Part shown: one piece after another, positions 7,292 to 14,245 of the stretch
Layout: every line of letters starts with the position of its first letter
Numbering within the stretch: position 1 is the stretch's first letter
NCBI GenBank assembly: GCA_934183135.1
Contig: CAKPRX010000021.1
Location: 1 to 27,656 of the forward strand
Direction of reading: 5' to 3'
Source of the DNA: an uncultured Prevotella sp.
GTDB lineage: Bacteria > Bacteroidota > Bacteroidia > Bacteroidales > Bacteroidaceae
DNA length: 27,656 nucleotides
Position numbers and translations under genes: made by a program
The notes under the pieces: generated by a model
Told to the model about the DNA's origin: nothing
What the model saw: the letters and a program-made list of their open reading frames with translations, nothing else
Databases searched by the model: none

Positions 7292-7349
7292 CGCGATGGT
7301 CATTTTTGTGCTCGCGATGGTCATTACGATTCTAATGACCATCGCGAGC
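7292..7349. repeat. Three-arm repeat and 17-bp palindrome in copy A
   Basis: CGCGATGGTCATT occurs twice directly (7292-7304 and 7313-7325, period 21) and once inverted (7334-7346). The second and third arms extend to a perfect 17-bp stem (7310-7326 with 7333-7349) with a six-base loop. The first arm could pair with the third instead. The whole block is identical in copy B. Confidence 0.85.
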
Positions 7350-7368
7350 ACTCTAAGGGGTGTTTTTA

Positions 7369-7405
7369 GGGCGTCGGAAAATGGCCGATTTTTCTGCCGA
7401 CACCC
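7369..7405. repeat. Hairpin with changed but still paired arms, copy A
   Basis: The stem is GGG-c-GTCGG-AAAAT paired with ATTTT-(4-base bulge)-CCGAC-a-CCC around a five-base loop. The corresponding copy B hairpin (17158-17187) has outer arms GGTGG/CCACC instead of GTCGG/CCGAC but the same AAAAT/ATTTT inner stem. This suggests selection on pairing. Confidence 0.55.
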
Positions 7406-7473
7406 CCTCGGTGAGCGTACGGACAAACTACAGATTGCTAAAACGCCCTTGCCCGATGCCGATGGGCCCGAAA

Positions 7474-7487
7474 TGAATATTTATACA
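7474..7487. promoter_or_regulatory. Third ARG-box-like palindrome in copy A
   Basis: TGAATATTTATACA fits TGnATWWWWATnCA. It lies 417 bases (centre to centre) from the first palindrome of the copy; the equivalent distance in copy B is 416. Confidence 0.45.
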
Positions 7488-7617
7488 TTATCGGAAAAAA
7501 CTTTACGATACGGGGCGGCGTACTATCCGTTGGCATTAGCGGGCCGGAAGCCTGCTCCTGCCCACAGGGGGCGCTCACTCGCGTTTAGCCGATGCAGGGT
7601 GGGGTGGGGCCGGCGGC

Positions 7618-8322
7618 CTACATGTTGAGGAAGTGCTCCTCTATCTTCTCGCGGGGCATGGTGGCCGTGTCATGGTAGTGCAGGGTGCGGTTCACGCAGG
7701 CCACGTGCTTGGCGTTGTCTATCACCGTGGCTATGTCGTGGCTCACTATGATGATGGCACAGTCTCGGTTGATGTCGCTGAGCGTCTGGTACATCTGCTC
7801 TTGGAACCGCTTGTCGATGTAAGTGTTCGGCTCGTCCAGGATGAGAACCTCGGGCTGCGACACGATGGCCCGTGCCAGCAACACGCGCTGCAGTTGTCCG
7901 CCCGAGAGAGCTCCGATGGGCCGCTCCGACAGCGGTTCCAGTTCCATGCGCTGCAACGTGCGGTGTACCTGCGCATGCTGTTCGGCCGAGAAGCGGCGGA
8001 ACCACTGTCCGCTGCCGTTAAGCCCCGACAGGACCACCTCGCGCACGGATATGGGGAAGTCCTTGTCTATCGTGCTGTACTGTGGCAGATAGCCTATCGA
8101 CAGCTGCTCCACGCGCTGCCCGTCCCGATAGAAGTCCAGTTGGCCGCTCTCTGGTTTCTTCAGTCCTAATATGATGCGCATCAGCGTGGTCTTGCCGCCG
8201 CCGTTGGGGCCTATGATGGCCAGGTAGTCGTGGGGGTACACGCAGAGCGACACCCCGTCGAGCACCCGCTTGTCGTCGTAGCGGGCGCAGATGTTGCTGA
8301 GTCTTATAAGGGGGGCTTCCAT
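7618..8322 (-). CDS. Metal (zinc-type) ABC transporter ATPase, ZnuC-like
   Basis: The 234-residue ABC ATPase is the cytoplasmic energy-coupling subunit of a high-affinity metal importer. Walker A GPNGGGKT is at about 38-45, the signature LSGGQLQR at about 139-146, Walker B LILDEPNTYID at about 160-170, and the switch His in IIIVSHD. Overall length and the DEPNTYID form fit the zinc/manganese group of Bacteroidetes. It starts 28 bases after the znuA-like gene and is probably the last gene of the long minus-strand operon. No permease gene (ZnuB) follows: repeat copy A comes next. Zinc rather than manganese is inferred from the His-rich partner protein. Confidence 0.85.
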   Translation of the reverse strand: MEAPLIRLSNICARYDDKRVLDGVSLCVYPHDYLAIIGPNGGGKTTLMRIILGLKKPESGQLDFYRDGQRVEQLSIGYLPQYSTIDKDFPISVREVVLSGLNGSGQWFRRFSAEQHAQVHRTLQRMELEPLSERPIGALSGGQLQRVLLARAIVSQPEVLILDEPNTYIDKRFQEQMYQTLSDINRDCAIIIVSHDIATVIDNAKHVACVNRTLHYHDTATMPREKIEEHFLNM

Positions 8323-8350
8323 GAGGCTGTGGGTATGGATGTACGATGGG

Positions 8351-9184
8351 TTAGCGCAGCCGGCGGGCCGTGTTGAGCATCTCCTTTTCCCAGTGATAGC
8401 TCAGCGGGTTGATGGTCACCACGGCGGCTCCCGTCTCGCGGGCCACGGTCTGCGTGTTGCGGTTGTCAAATTCTCTCTGGACAAACAGGCAGCGCACCCC
8501 ACGGTCTCGGGCCAGTTTGATGGTGCCCTGCAGCTGAGCCACGGAGGGCTCGCGCCCCTCCTCCTCGATGGGTATCTGCGTAAGTCCGTACTCTCGCGCG
8601 AAATAGGTAAGCGAGGGATGGTATATGAGGAACGCGGTCGCCTTGTCGCGGGTTATCTGTTCGCGTATGTGGGTGTCCAGCGCGTGTATGCGGGTAAGCA
8701 GGTTCTCCAGGTTGGCCCTGAAGTACAGGCTGTCCCTCGCGTCTACGGCCTTCAGTGCCTTGTATATGTTCTGGGCTATGATGGCCGCGTTGGCCGTACT
8801 CATCCAGGTGTGAGGGTCGGCATGCCCATGTAGGGTGTGGGCCATCTCGATGCCATCCGACGAGTCTATGACGATGGTGTGGGGCGCGGTTTTCTCCAGT
8901 TTCTTCATCCAGGCGCGCTCGAAGCCTATCTGGCCTACCTTGATGTACATGGCGCTCTGTGTGAGCTCCATCATCTGCCGCGCGTTGGGCTCGTATATCT
9001 CCGGGTTACTTCCGGCCGGCACCATGGTCTGCACCTTGAACCTGTTGCCGGCTATCTGCTCGGTAAAGTATCTCAGCGGTTCGATGCTTACCACCACGGT
9101 GCGCGTGTCGTCGCTGCTGCCCATGCCGCAGGCACTTGCCAGCAGCGCGCACACTATGAGTAATGATAGGTGTATCGTCTTCAT
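8351..9184 (-). CDS. Metal-binding lipoprotein of a zinc ABC importer, ZnuA-like
   Basis: The 277-residue substrate-binding protein of cluster A-I captures metal for the ABC importer. The N-terminus is a lipoprotein signal with lipobox LASAC (Cys 19), so it is membrane-anchored. Ligand-site positions: PAGSNPEIYEP (Glu 62 where many relatives have His), HGHADPHTW (His 125 plus nearby His 119 and 121 as a short His-rich loop) and YHPSLTYF (His 189). The fourth position, often Asp, appears as Asn in TINPLSY (about 259). The set resembles Bacteroidetes zinc binders, but the metal is not proven. It is followed after 28 bases by the ATPase gene and preceded 7 bases earlier by the YqaA-like gene, so it sits inside the operon. 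Confidence 0.85.
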   Translation of the reverse strand: MKTIHLSLLIVCALLASACGMGSSDDTRTVVVSIEPLRYFTEQIAGNRFKVQTMVPAGSNPEIYEPNARQMMELTQSAMYIKVGQIGFERAWMKKLEKTAPHTIVIDSSDGIEMAHTLHGHADPHTWMSTANAAIIAQNIYKALKAVDARDSLYFRANLENLLTRIHALDTHIREQITRDKATAFLIYHPSLTYFAREYGLTQIPIEEEGREPSVAQLQGTIKLARDRGVRCLFVQREFDNRNTQTVARETGAAVVTINPLSYHWEKEMLNTARRLR

Positions 9185-9191
9185 TGTCAGT

Positions 9192-9638
9192 CTATATCAA
9201 TATTTCTACCCCATATACTATGAGTAGGTATCTTATCAGTTTTCCGGCGGTTATGCTGGCAGTTGATGCCCAGAAGTTGGCCCGTGTGAGGCCCAGTATG
9301 ATGGTGATGGCGCTGCCCAGGATGGGGATAAAGGCGAAGAAGCCCATCCACGCTCCCCGGCCGGCCATGAACCGCTCGGCGCGGTCCAGCTTCTCGCGTT
9401 TTACATGTAGGTAATGTTCTATCCAGTCCATCTTGCCCAGTCGGCCCACGCCGTAGTTGAAGAGCGAGCCGGCCACGTTGCCCACCGTGCCATAGGCCAC
9501 TAAGGGTGCTGGGTCCAGTCCGGCGGCCAGCAGAGCCAGCATGACGGCCTCGCTCGAGAACGGGAAGAAACTGCCGGCCAGGAACGCCGCCACCAGCATG
9601 CCCCAGTAGCCGTACTGTGTAAGCAGTTCGGTCAGCAT
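9192..9638 (-). CDS. YqaA/DedA-family membrane protein
   Basis: The 148-residue inner-membrane protein of the SNARE-associated/DedA superfamily is of the short YqaA type. It has a hydrophobic N-terminal segment with FLAGSFFPFSSEAVMLAL (about 19-36), a GNVAGSLFNYGVGRLG motif (about 52-69), a cytoplasmic basic stretch, then F.P.LGSAITI..G and two more hydrophobic helices. DedA proteins are linked to lipid carrier recycling and membrane homeostasis, but the role of YqaA itself is not settled. Its ATG overlaps the stop of the preceding gene by 7 bases, suggesting translational coupling, and the znuA-like gene starts 7 bases after its stop. Confidence 0.8.
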   Translation of the reverse strand: MLTELLTQYGYWGMLVAAFLAGSFFPFSSEAVMLALLAAGLDPAPLVAYGTVGNVAGSLFNYGVGRLGKMDWIEHYLHVKREKLDRAERFMAGRGAWMGFFAFIPILGSAITIILGLTRANFWASTASITAGKLIRYLLIVYGVEILI

Positions 9639-10558
9639 ACCACTAAGTTATAGATAGCGACGGCTGCCGTGAGCATCATGAGGACTATGAACACGATGTT
9701 GCTGACCCTCGTATGGCTCAGGGCGGCGAAGTGGGCGCACAGCGGAGCCGTGTTGACTATCAGCAGAGGTATAAGCAGCCTGTACAGCTGGGGTTGCAGC
9801 ACGATAAGCACGGCCAGCACCATCTCGGCGATGGTAAAGAACTCGTAAATCATGCGCGTGCGGATCTTATCGTTGAAACTGGTATGTACAAAGTGGGCCG
9901 CGCCCACCATGCCCGCTATGGCTATCAGTGCCGTAGTGATGGTTACCGGCAGGGGGACGGCCCCCCATTGCGCTGTGGCCTCCCACTGAACCAGGGGGGC
10001 AAAGTGGGTACCCAGGGAGGAAATCTCGTTGGTGCACGCGAGGTAACATGCCCAGAACCAGTAGGGTGCCACGAGTCCTAAGAGCGATGCCAGCAGCGTG
10101 TGGGTACTCATGGCCAGCACCTTGTTGGCAGAGAGTATCCAGTAGATGGGCACCAGCCACAAAATCTGCACCTGCACCGTCGAGGCGATGCCCACGCAGA
10201 GATAGGCGTAGAACATGGTGCCCGTGGCCGACTTGTCCTGATAGGCATGGAACAGTACGGTGTAGAAAGCGGCCATCGTCACTGCTACCACGCCACACTC
10301 CGTATCGGCAAAGAGGAAGTTGGCTGCCAGGCTTAGGGCCAGGAACGAGCACGACACCATGCGGCTGTATATACGCATCAGCGCGTGCTGGTTATTCATC
10401 AGCACCATCAGGTAGGTGGCCAGCGCCAGACAGCCAAACTGGGGCCACAGCTGGCGGCTGAGCAGTCCGGCACCTACGCACACGGCCCCGGCCACCACCG
10501 CGGTGACGGGCAGCGCGTACCTGCTTTCGGCTATTCGGTTCTGCAAACGTTTCATCAC
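9632..10558 (-). CDS. Multi-pass membrane protein of unknown function
   Basis: The 308-residue protein is almost wholly hydrophobic, with roughly 9-10 predicted transmembrane helices, including ALPVTAVVAGAVCVGAGLL near the N-terminus and VLAVLIVLQ and IVFIVLMMLTAAVAIY near the C-terminus. It has no signal for cleavage and no catalytic motif I recognise. It resembles the uncharacterised membrane proteins that accompany purD in some Bacteroidetes (DUF6427-like), though I cannot confirm that by eye. Start Met 10558 is followed by a second Met (10555). It lies 73 bases after purD and overlaps the YqaA-like gene by 7 bases. No function is assigned. Confidence 0.7.
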   Translation of the reverse strand: MMKRLQNRIAESRYALPVTAVVAGAVCVGAGLLSRQLWPQFGCLALATYLMVLMNNQHALMRIYSRMVSCSFLALSLAANFLFADTECGVVAVTMAAFYTVLFHAYQDKSATGTMFYAYLCVGIASTVQVQILWLVPIYWILSANKVLAMSTHTLLASLLGLVAPYWFWACYLACTNEISSLGTHFAPLVQWEATAQWGAVPLPVTITTALIAIAGMVGAAHFVHTSFNDKIRTRMIYEFFTIAEMVLAVLIVLQPQLYRLLIPLLIVNTAPLCAHFAALSHTRVSNIVFIVLMMLTAAVAIYNLVVC

Positions 10559-10631
10559 TTCTGTAGCTTGTCGTACACCACTGTCGGAGGCTCGGGGTGC
10601 CCAGGCCTCGCCAGCGGTGCGCGTAGCGACC

Positions 10632-11903
10632 TTACTTCAGGTCCTGGCCGATGTCGGTTCTGAAGTACTTGTCCTTAAATTCTATCTTCTGGGCCTCCTG
10701 GAAGCTCTTCTGCAGGGCCTCCTCGCGCGTGGCGCCATACGATGACACGGCTATGACGCGCCCGCCGGCCGTAACGAGCTGCCCGTCCTTCATGGCCGTA
10801 CCACTGTGGAACACGATGCTGCCCTCTACGCGCTCAGTGCCCGCGATGGGGTAGCCCTTGACATACTTCTCGGGGTAGCCGCCGCTCACCAGCATGATAC
10901 ACACGGCTGCGCGCGGGTCTATCTCTATCGCCCGCTTGTCCAGGTCGCCCTTGGCCACGCCCTCGAACAGGTCTACGATGTCGCTCTTTATCCGCAGCAT
11001 CACACTCTCGGTCTCGGGGTCGCCCATGCGGCAGTTGTACTCTATCACCATGGGCTCGCCGTCTACATTGATAAGCCCGAAGAAGATGAAGCCCTTGTAG
11101 TCGATGCCCTCGGCGGCCAGCCCGTCTACCGTGGGCCTGATGATGCGGTCTTCTACCTTCTGCATCCACTCCTTGGTGGCAAAGGGCACCGGCGTAACGC
11201 TGCCCATGCCGCCCGTGTTGAGCCCGGTGTCGTGCTCGCCTATCCGCTTGTAGTCCTTGGCCTCGGGCAGTATCTTATAGTGGGTTCCGTCGGTCAGGAC
11301 GAATACCGAGCACTCTATGCCGGTAAGAAACTCCTCGATGACAACCCTTGCCGACGCGTTGCCGAACATTCCGCCGAGCATCTCGCGCAGCTCCTTCTTG
11401 GCCTCGTCCAGCGTGGGCAGTATCAGCACGCCCTTGCCGGCACACAGGCCGTCGGCCTTGAGCACATAGGGTGCCTGGAGCGTTTCCAGGAACTTCAGTC
11501 CCTCGTCCAGGGTGGTTCCGTCAAATGTCTCGTACCTGGCGGTGGGTATATTGTGACGCTTCATGAAGCGCTTGGCAAAGTCCTTGCTGCCCTCGAGTAC
11601 GGCCCCGGCCTTAGAGGGCCCTATCACGGGTATGTCCTTGGTGCGCTCGTCGGCCTTGAAGTCATCGTAGATGCCCTTGACCAGCGGGTCCTCGGGGCCC
11701 ACCACCACCATGTCTACGCCGTGGCTCACGGTAAAGTCCTTCAGGGCCTCAAAGTCGTCGGCCTTGATGTCCACATTCTCGCCCACGGTTGCCGTTCCGG
11801 CATTGCCTGGTGCTATAAACAGGTTGGTCACCTTCGGGCTCTGCGCGATTTTCCACGCCAGGGCGTGCTCGCGCCCGCCGCTTCCTAATAGTAATATTTT
11901 CAT
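10632..11903 (-). CDS. purD: Phosphoribosylamine-glycine ligase
   Basis: The 423-residue cytoplasmic enzyme for the second step of de novo purine synthesis joins 5-phosphoribosylamine and glycine using ATP to form GAR. The N-terminal domain begins [17 protein letters not shown], typical of PurD. The ATP-grasp domain includes [13 protein letters not shown] and [15 protein letters not shown]. The metal-site motif [10 protein letters not shown] is at about 290-299 and the C-terminal domain contains SGGYPEKY. Length equals that of standard single-domain PurD. It sits mid-operon, 56 bases after the DPP IV-like gene, with no promoter match of its own in the gap, so it probably shares the upstream transcript. 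Confidence 0.96.
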   Translation of the reverse strand: MKILLLGSGGREHALAWKIAQSPKVTNLFIAPGNAGTATVGENVDIKADDFEALKDFTVSHGVDMVVVGPEDPLVKGIYDDFKADERTKDIPVIGPSKAGAVLEGSKDFAKRFMKRHNIPTARYETFDGTTLDEGLKFLETLQAPYVLKADGLCAGKGVLILPTLDEAKKELREMLGGMFGNASARVVIEEFLTGIECSVFVLTDGTHYKILPEAKDYKRIGEHDTGLNTGGMGSVTPVPFATKEWMQKVEDRIIRPTVDGLAAEGIDYKGFIFFGLINVDGEPMVIEYNCRMGDPETESVMLRIKSDIVDLFEGVAKGDLDKRAIEIDPRAAVCIMLVSGGYPEKYVKGYPIAGTERVEGSIVFHSGTAMKDGQLVTAGGRVIAVSSYGATREEALQKSFQEAQKIEFKDKYFRTDIGQDLK

Positions 11904-11959
11904 TGCTGTATATTAACTTTATGTGTGTTGTGTTTCTTTTCAGGTTGATGGCCGCTGCC

Positions 11960-14227
11960 TTACTTCAGCCAGTCGATAAAGTACTGGCTGATACGCTCAT
12001 GGAGGTGCGTGCTCTGATGGCCGCGCATGTTGTGGGGCTCACCCGGGTACATGAAGAAGTCTGGCTGGGTGCCGGCGGCGATGCAAGCCTTGAGGAAGGA
12101 GAGGCAATGCTGCGGCACGACGGTAAGGTCGTTGTAGCCCTGGATAATCTGGAGCTTGCCCTTGAGGTTCTTGGCCGTGTAGAGCAGTGAGGTCTTCCTG
12201 TAGCCGTCAGGGTTGGCCTGCGGGGTGTCCATATAGCGCTCGCCGTACATCACTTCGTACCAGTGCCAGTCTATCACGGGGCCGCCGGCCACGCCCACCT
12301 TGAACACGTCGGGATAGTTGGTCATCAGCGAGATGGTCATAAATCCGCCAAAGCTCCATCCGTGAACGCCTATCTTGTCTGCGTCTACGTAGGGCAGGCT
12401 CTTCAGGTAAGCCACGCCCTGCATCTGGTCGCGCATCTCTTCTTGCCCTAACTGCCGGAATGTCGCCTGCTCGAACGCCTTGCCGCGGTTCTCGCTGCCG
12501 CGGTTGTCCAGGATGAAGAGCAGATAGCCCTTGCTGGCCATGTAGGTCTCCCAGCCACGGCTGCCGTAGTTCCAGCGTGCGTCCACGTTGTGGGCGTGGG
12601 GGCCGCCATATACATATATTATAGTGGGGTACTTCTTAGCCGGGTCAAAGCCGATGGGCTTCACCATGCGATAGTAGAGGTCGGTCTGGCCGTCGGCAGC
12701 CTTGATGCTGCCACAGCTATACTCGGGCACCTGGTAGCCTTTCCAGGGATGGGGAGCCGTGAAGTAGGGTGTGCTGTGCCCGTTCTCGGTGTCTACGATG
12801 GCTATCTTGCGCGGTGTCGACGGCGTCGAGTAGTTGTCGTAGATGTAGCGGCCGCTCTGGCTCAGTGTGCCGTAGTGCCAGCCGCTGCCGCCGTCGTCCA
12901 TGAGGGTGCGCTTGCTGGTACGGCAGTCTACAGCAAACAGGTTGCGCTGGATGGGGCTGCGCTCGTTGCTGGCTATGACCACCGACTTGCGCTTGCTGTT
13001 AAAGCCGAGCACCTCCATGACCTCCCACTGGCCCGCGGTGAGTTGGCGTATGTCTACGCTCTCGGTGTTGCTGCCCATGCGGCTGCCGTGCTTGCCTATC
13101 GAGCAGAGGTACAGGTGGTTGTAGCCATCCTTGCGGCTCTGCATGATAAACTGCGAGCTGTCCCATGGCAGGAAGATGATGGGGTGCTGGGGCTCCACAT
13201 ACTTAGCGTCGGTCTCGCGGTACAGCTCGCCCCTCTTCTCGCCCGTAGCGGCATCGTAGCAGGTGAGCCGGCAGTCGTTCTGGTCGCGGTTCAGCTCGAA
13301 CATGTAGATGCTGGCCCCGTCGGGGCTCCAGGCTATGTTGGTAAAGTAGCGGTCGGTGGGGTCGCCGGCCTTCAGGTACACGGTGTTGCCCGTGCGTAGG
13401 TCGAATACGCCCACGGTAACCTTGTGCGAGGTCTCGCCGGCCATGGGATACTTGTCGGGGGCGGCGGTGGCGATACAGCTCTGGGTCTCGGGGTGGTCGA
13501 ACCCTATCTCGGGGATGTTGACCTGCGGATAGTCGGTCACCATGCTCTGGTCCATGCGGTAGAAAGCCAGGCGCATGCCGTTGGGGCTCCAGAAGGTGCC
13601 CTTGCGGATGCCAAACTCGTCGCGGTGTACGCTCTGGCCGTACACTATCTGGCGCGAGCCGTCGTTACTGAGCTGCCACTGCTTCAGGCCACGGCTCACG
13701 TAGAGGTTGCCAGCCTTCAGGTAGGCCACAGCCTCGCTGGCTGGACAGCTCTCAAGCAGCTCGTCGCCCTCGGCCCACTGGCGCACGCTTATCAGGGTGT
13801 GCTTCTTGAAGTCGATGGTGTATGTCTTGTCGCCCCCACTGACCACCACGATGCTCTTGCCGGCGTAGGGGAACGAGGTGGCCCGCAGCGAGCCCACCTT
13901 GCGGTCTTTGGTGGGGCCAGCCCACTGGTTTATCTCGTTGATGGCGAAGAGGCGGGTCTCCCGGCCCGTCTTCTTGTCTACCAGGTAGTTGGCCTGGGCG
14001 TCCTGGCGTATCAGCTCGTCGCCCCACCAGGTGCATGGACGGTTCTGGGCCACCATGTTGCGGTAGTTGTGCCCGCCGAAGTTGAGGTCTTCGAGCGTCA
14101 TGGTCTTCTCGCCCTGCCGGGCGGCCACCACGCCCACCTGCCGGGCGGTCTGGGCCTGCGCGTTGTCTGCCATTGTCATCATTGCCACTATTGCGGTTAG
14201 GGTAGTCCCTATTCTGTGGAGTCTCAT
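11960..14227 (-). CDS. DPP IV-type prolyl dipeptidyl peptidase (S9), exported
   Basis: The 755-residue S9 serine peptidase is predicted to remove X-Pro or X-Ala dipeptides from peptide N-termini. A signal peptide (TLTAIVAMMTMADNAQA) exports it to the periplasm. The N-terminal two thirds forms a beta-propeller; HRDEFGI at about 201-207 occupies the place of the Glu-Glu pair that binds the substrate amino group, but reads Asp-Glu (203-204). The C-terminal alpha/beta-hydrolase domain has GWSFGG with nucleophile Ser at about 625, GYNDLTV with Asp at about 700 and GEPHNM with His at about 732. Length is slightly above the usual 720-740. It lies 18 bases after the RlmL-like gene. It complements the M49 DPP III gene at 24939 in peptide breakdown. 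Confidence 0.93.
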   Translation of the reverse strand: MRLHRIGTTLTAIVAMMTMADNAQAQTARQVGVVAARQGEKTMTLEDLNFGGHNYRNMVAQNRPCTWWGDELIRQDAQANYLVDKKTGRETRLFAINEINQWAGPTKDRKVGSLRATSFPYAGKSIVVVSGGDKTYTIDFKKHTLISVRQWAEGDELLESCPASEAVAYLKAGNLYVSRGLKQWQLSNDGSRQIVYGQSVHRDEFGIRKGTFWSPNGMRLAFYRMDQSMVTDYPQVNIPEIGFDHPETQSCIATAAPDKYPMAGETSHKVTVGVFDLRTGNTVYLKAGDPTDRYFTNIAWSPDGASIYMFELNRDQNDCRLTCYDAATGEKRGELYRETDAKYVEPQHPIIFLPWDSSQFIMQSRKDGYNHLYLCSIGKHGSRMGSNTESVDIRQLTAGQWEVMEVLGFNSKRKSVVIASNERSPIQRNLFAVDCRTSKRTLMDDGGSGWHYGTLSQSGRYIYDNYSTPSTPRKIAIVDTENGHSTPYFTAPHPWKGYQVPEYSCGSIKAADGQTDLYYRMVKPIGFDPAKKYPTIIYVYGGPHAHNVDARWNYGSRGWETYMASKGYLLFILDNRGSENRGKAFEQATFRQLGQEEMRDQMQGVAYLKSLPYVDADKIGVHGWSFGGFMTISLMTNYPDVFKVGVAGGPVIDWHWYEVMYGERYMDTPQANPDGYRKTSLLYTAKNLKGKLQIIQGYNDLTVVPQHCLSFLKACIAAGTQPDFFMYPGEPHNMRGHQSTHLHERISQYFIDWLK

Positions 14228-14245
14228 ATATCGGTTGTCGCTATG

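Larger units (their letters stand above)
7011..7516 (+). repeat. Non-coding structured repeat, copy A
   Basis: About 505 bases aligned to copy B (16802-17305) in the same orientation. By eye the copies differ at many positions but keep a constant offset (9790 at the first palindromes, 9789 from 7195 to the end), so only about one base of net length difference accumulates over 420 bases. Blocks 7195-7230 (36 bases) and 7290-7349 (60 bases) are identical to copy B. In order it contains an inverted pair of ARG-box-like palindromes, a GTAAAAG/CTTTTAC hairpin (7202-7222), a 17-bp perfect hairpin, a further hairpin (7369-7405) and a third palindrome. Related 20-base stretches of form GGAAAAnnCTTTAC occur near both ends (7036-7055, 7493-7512). 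Substitutions are not concentrated at third positions in the frame I tested, arguing against coding. It lies between tRNA-Gly and the end of znuC. Confidence 0.85.

Noticed and set aside
7169..7369. Open frames inside repeat copy A that align with frames in copy B (16952-17167, and 7296-7628 with 17058-17465)
   Set aside because: Both copies keep these frames open because they lack indels, but substitutions over 7225-7295 fall about evenly on all three codon positions, no start or promoter is shared, and stops differ. Structure explains the conservation better.
7011..7516. CRISPR array or integron attC interpretation of the repeat
   Set aside because: There are only two distant copies, internal palindromes differ from one another, and there are no regular spacers, cas genes or integrase.
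10806..11888. 360-codon plus-strand open frame opposite purD
   Set aside because: Antisense shadow of a clear purD.
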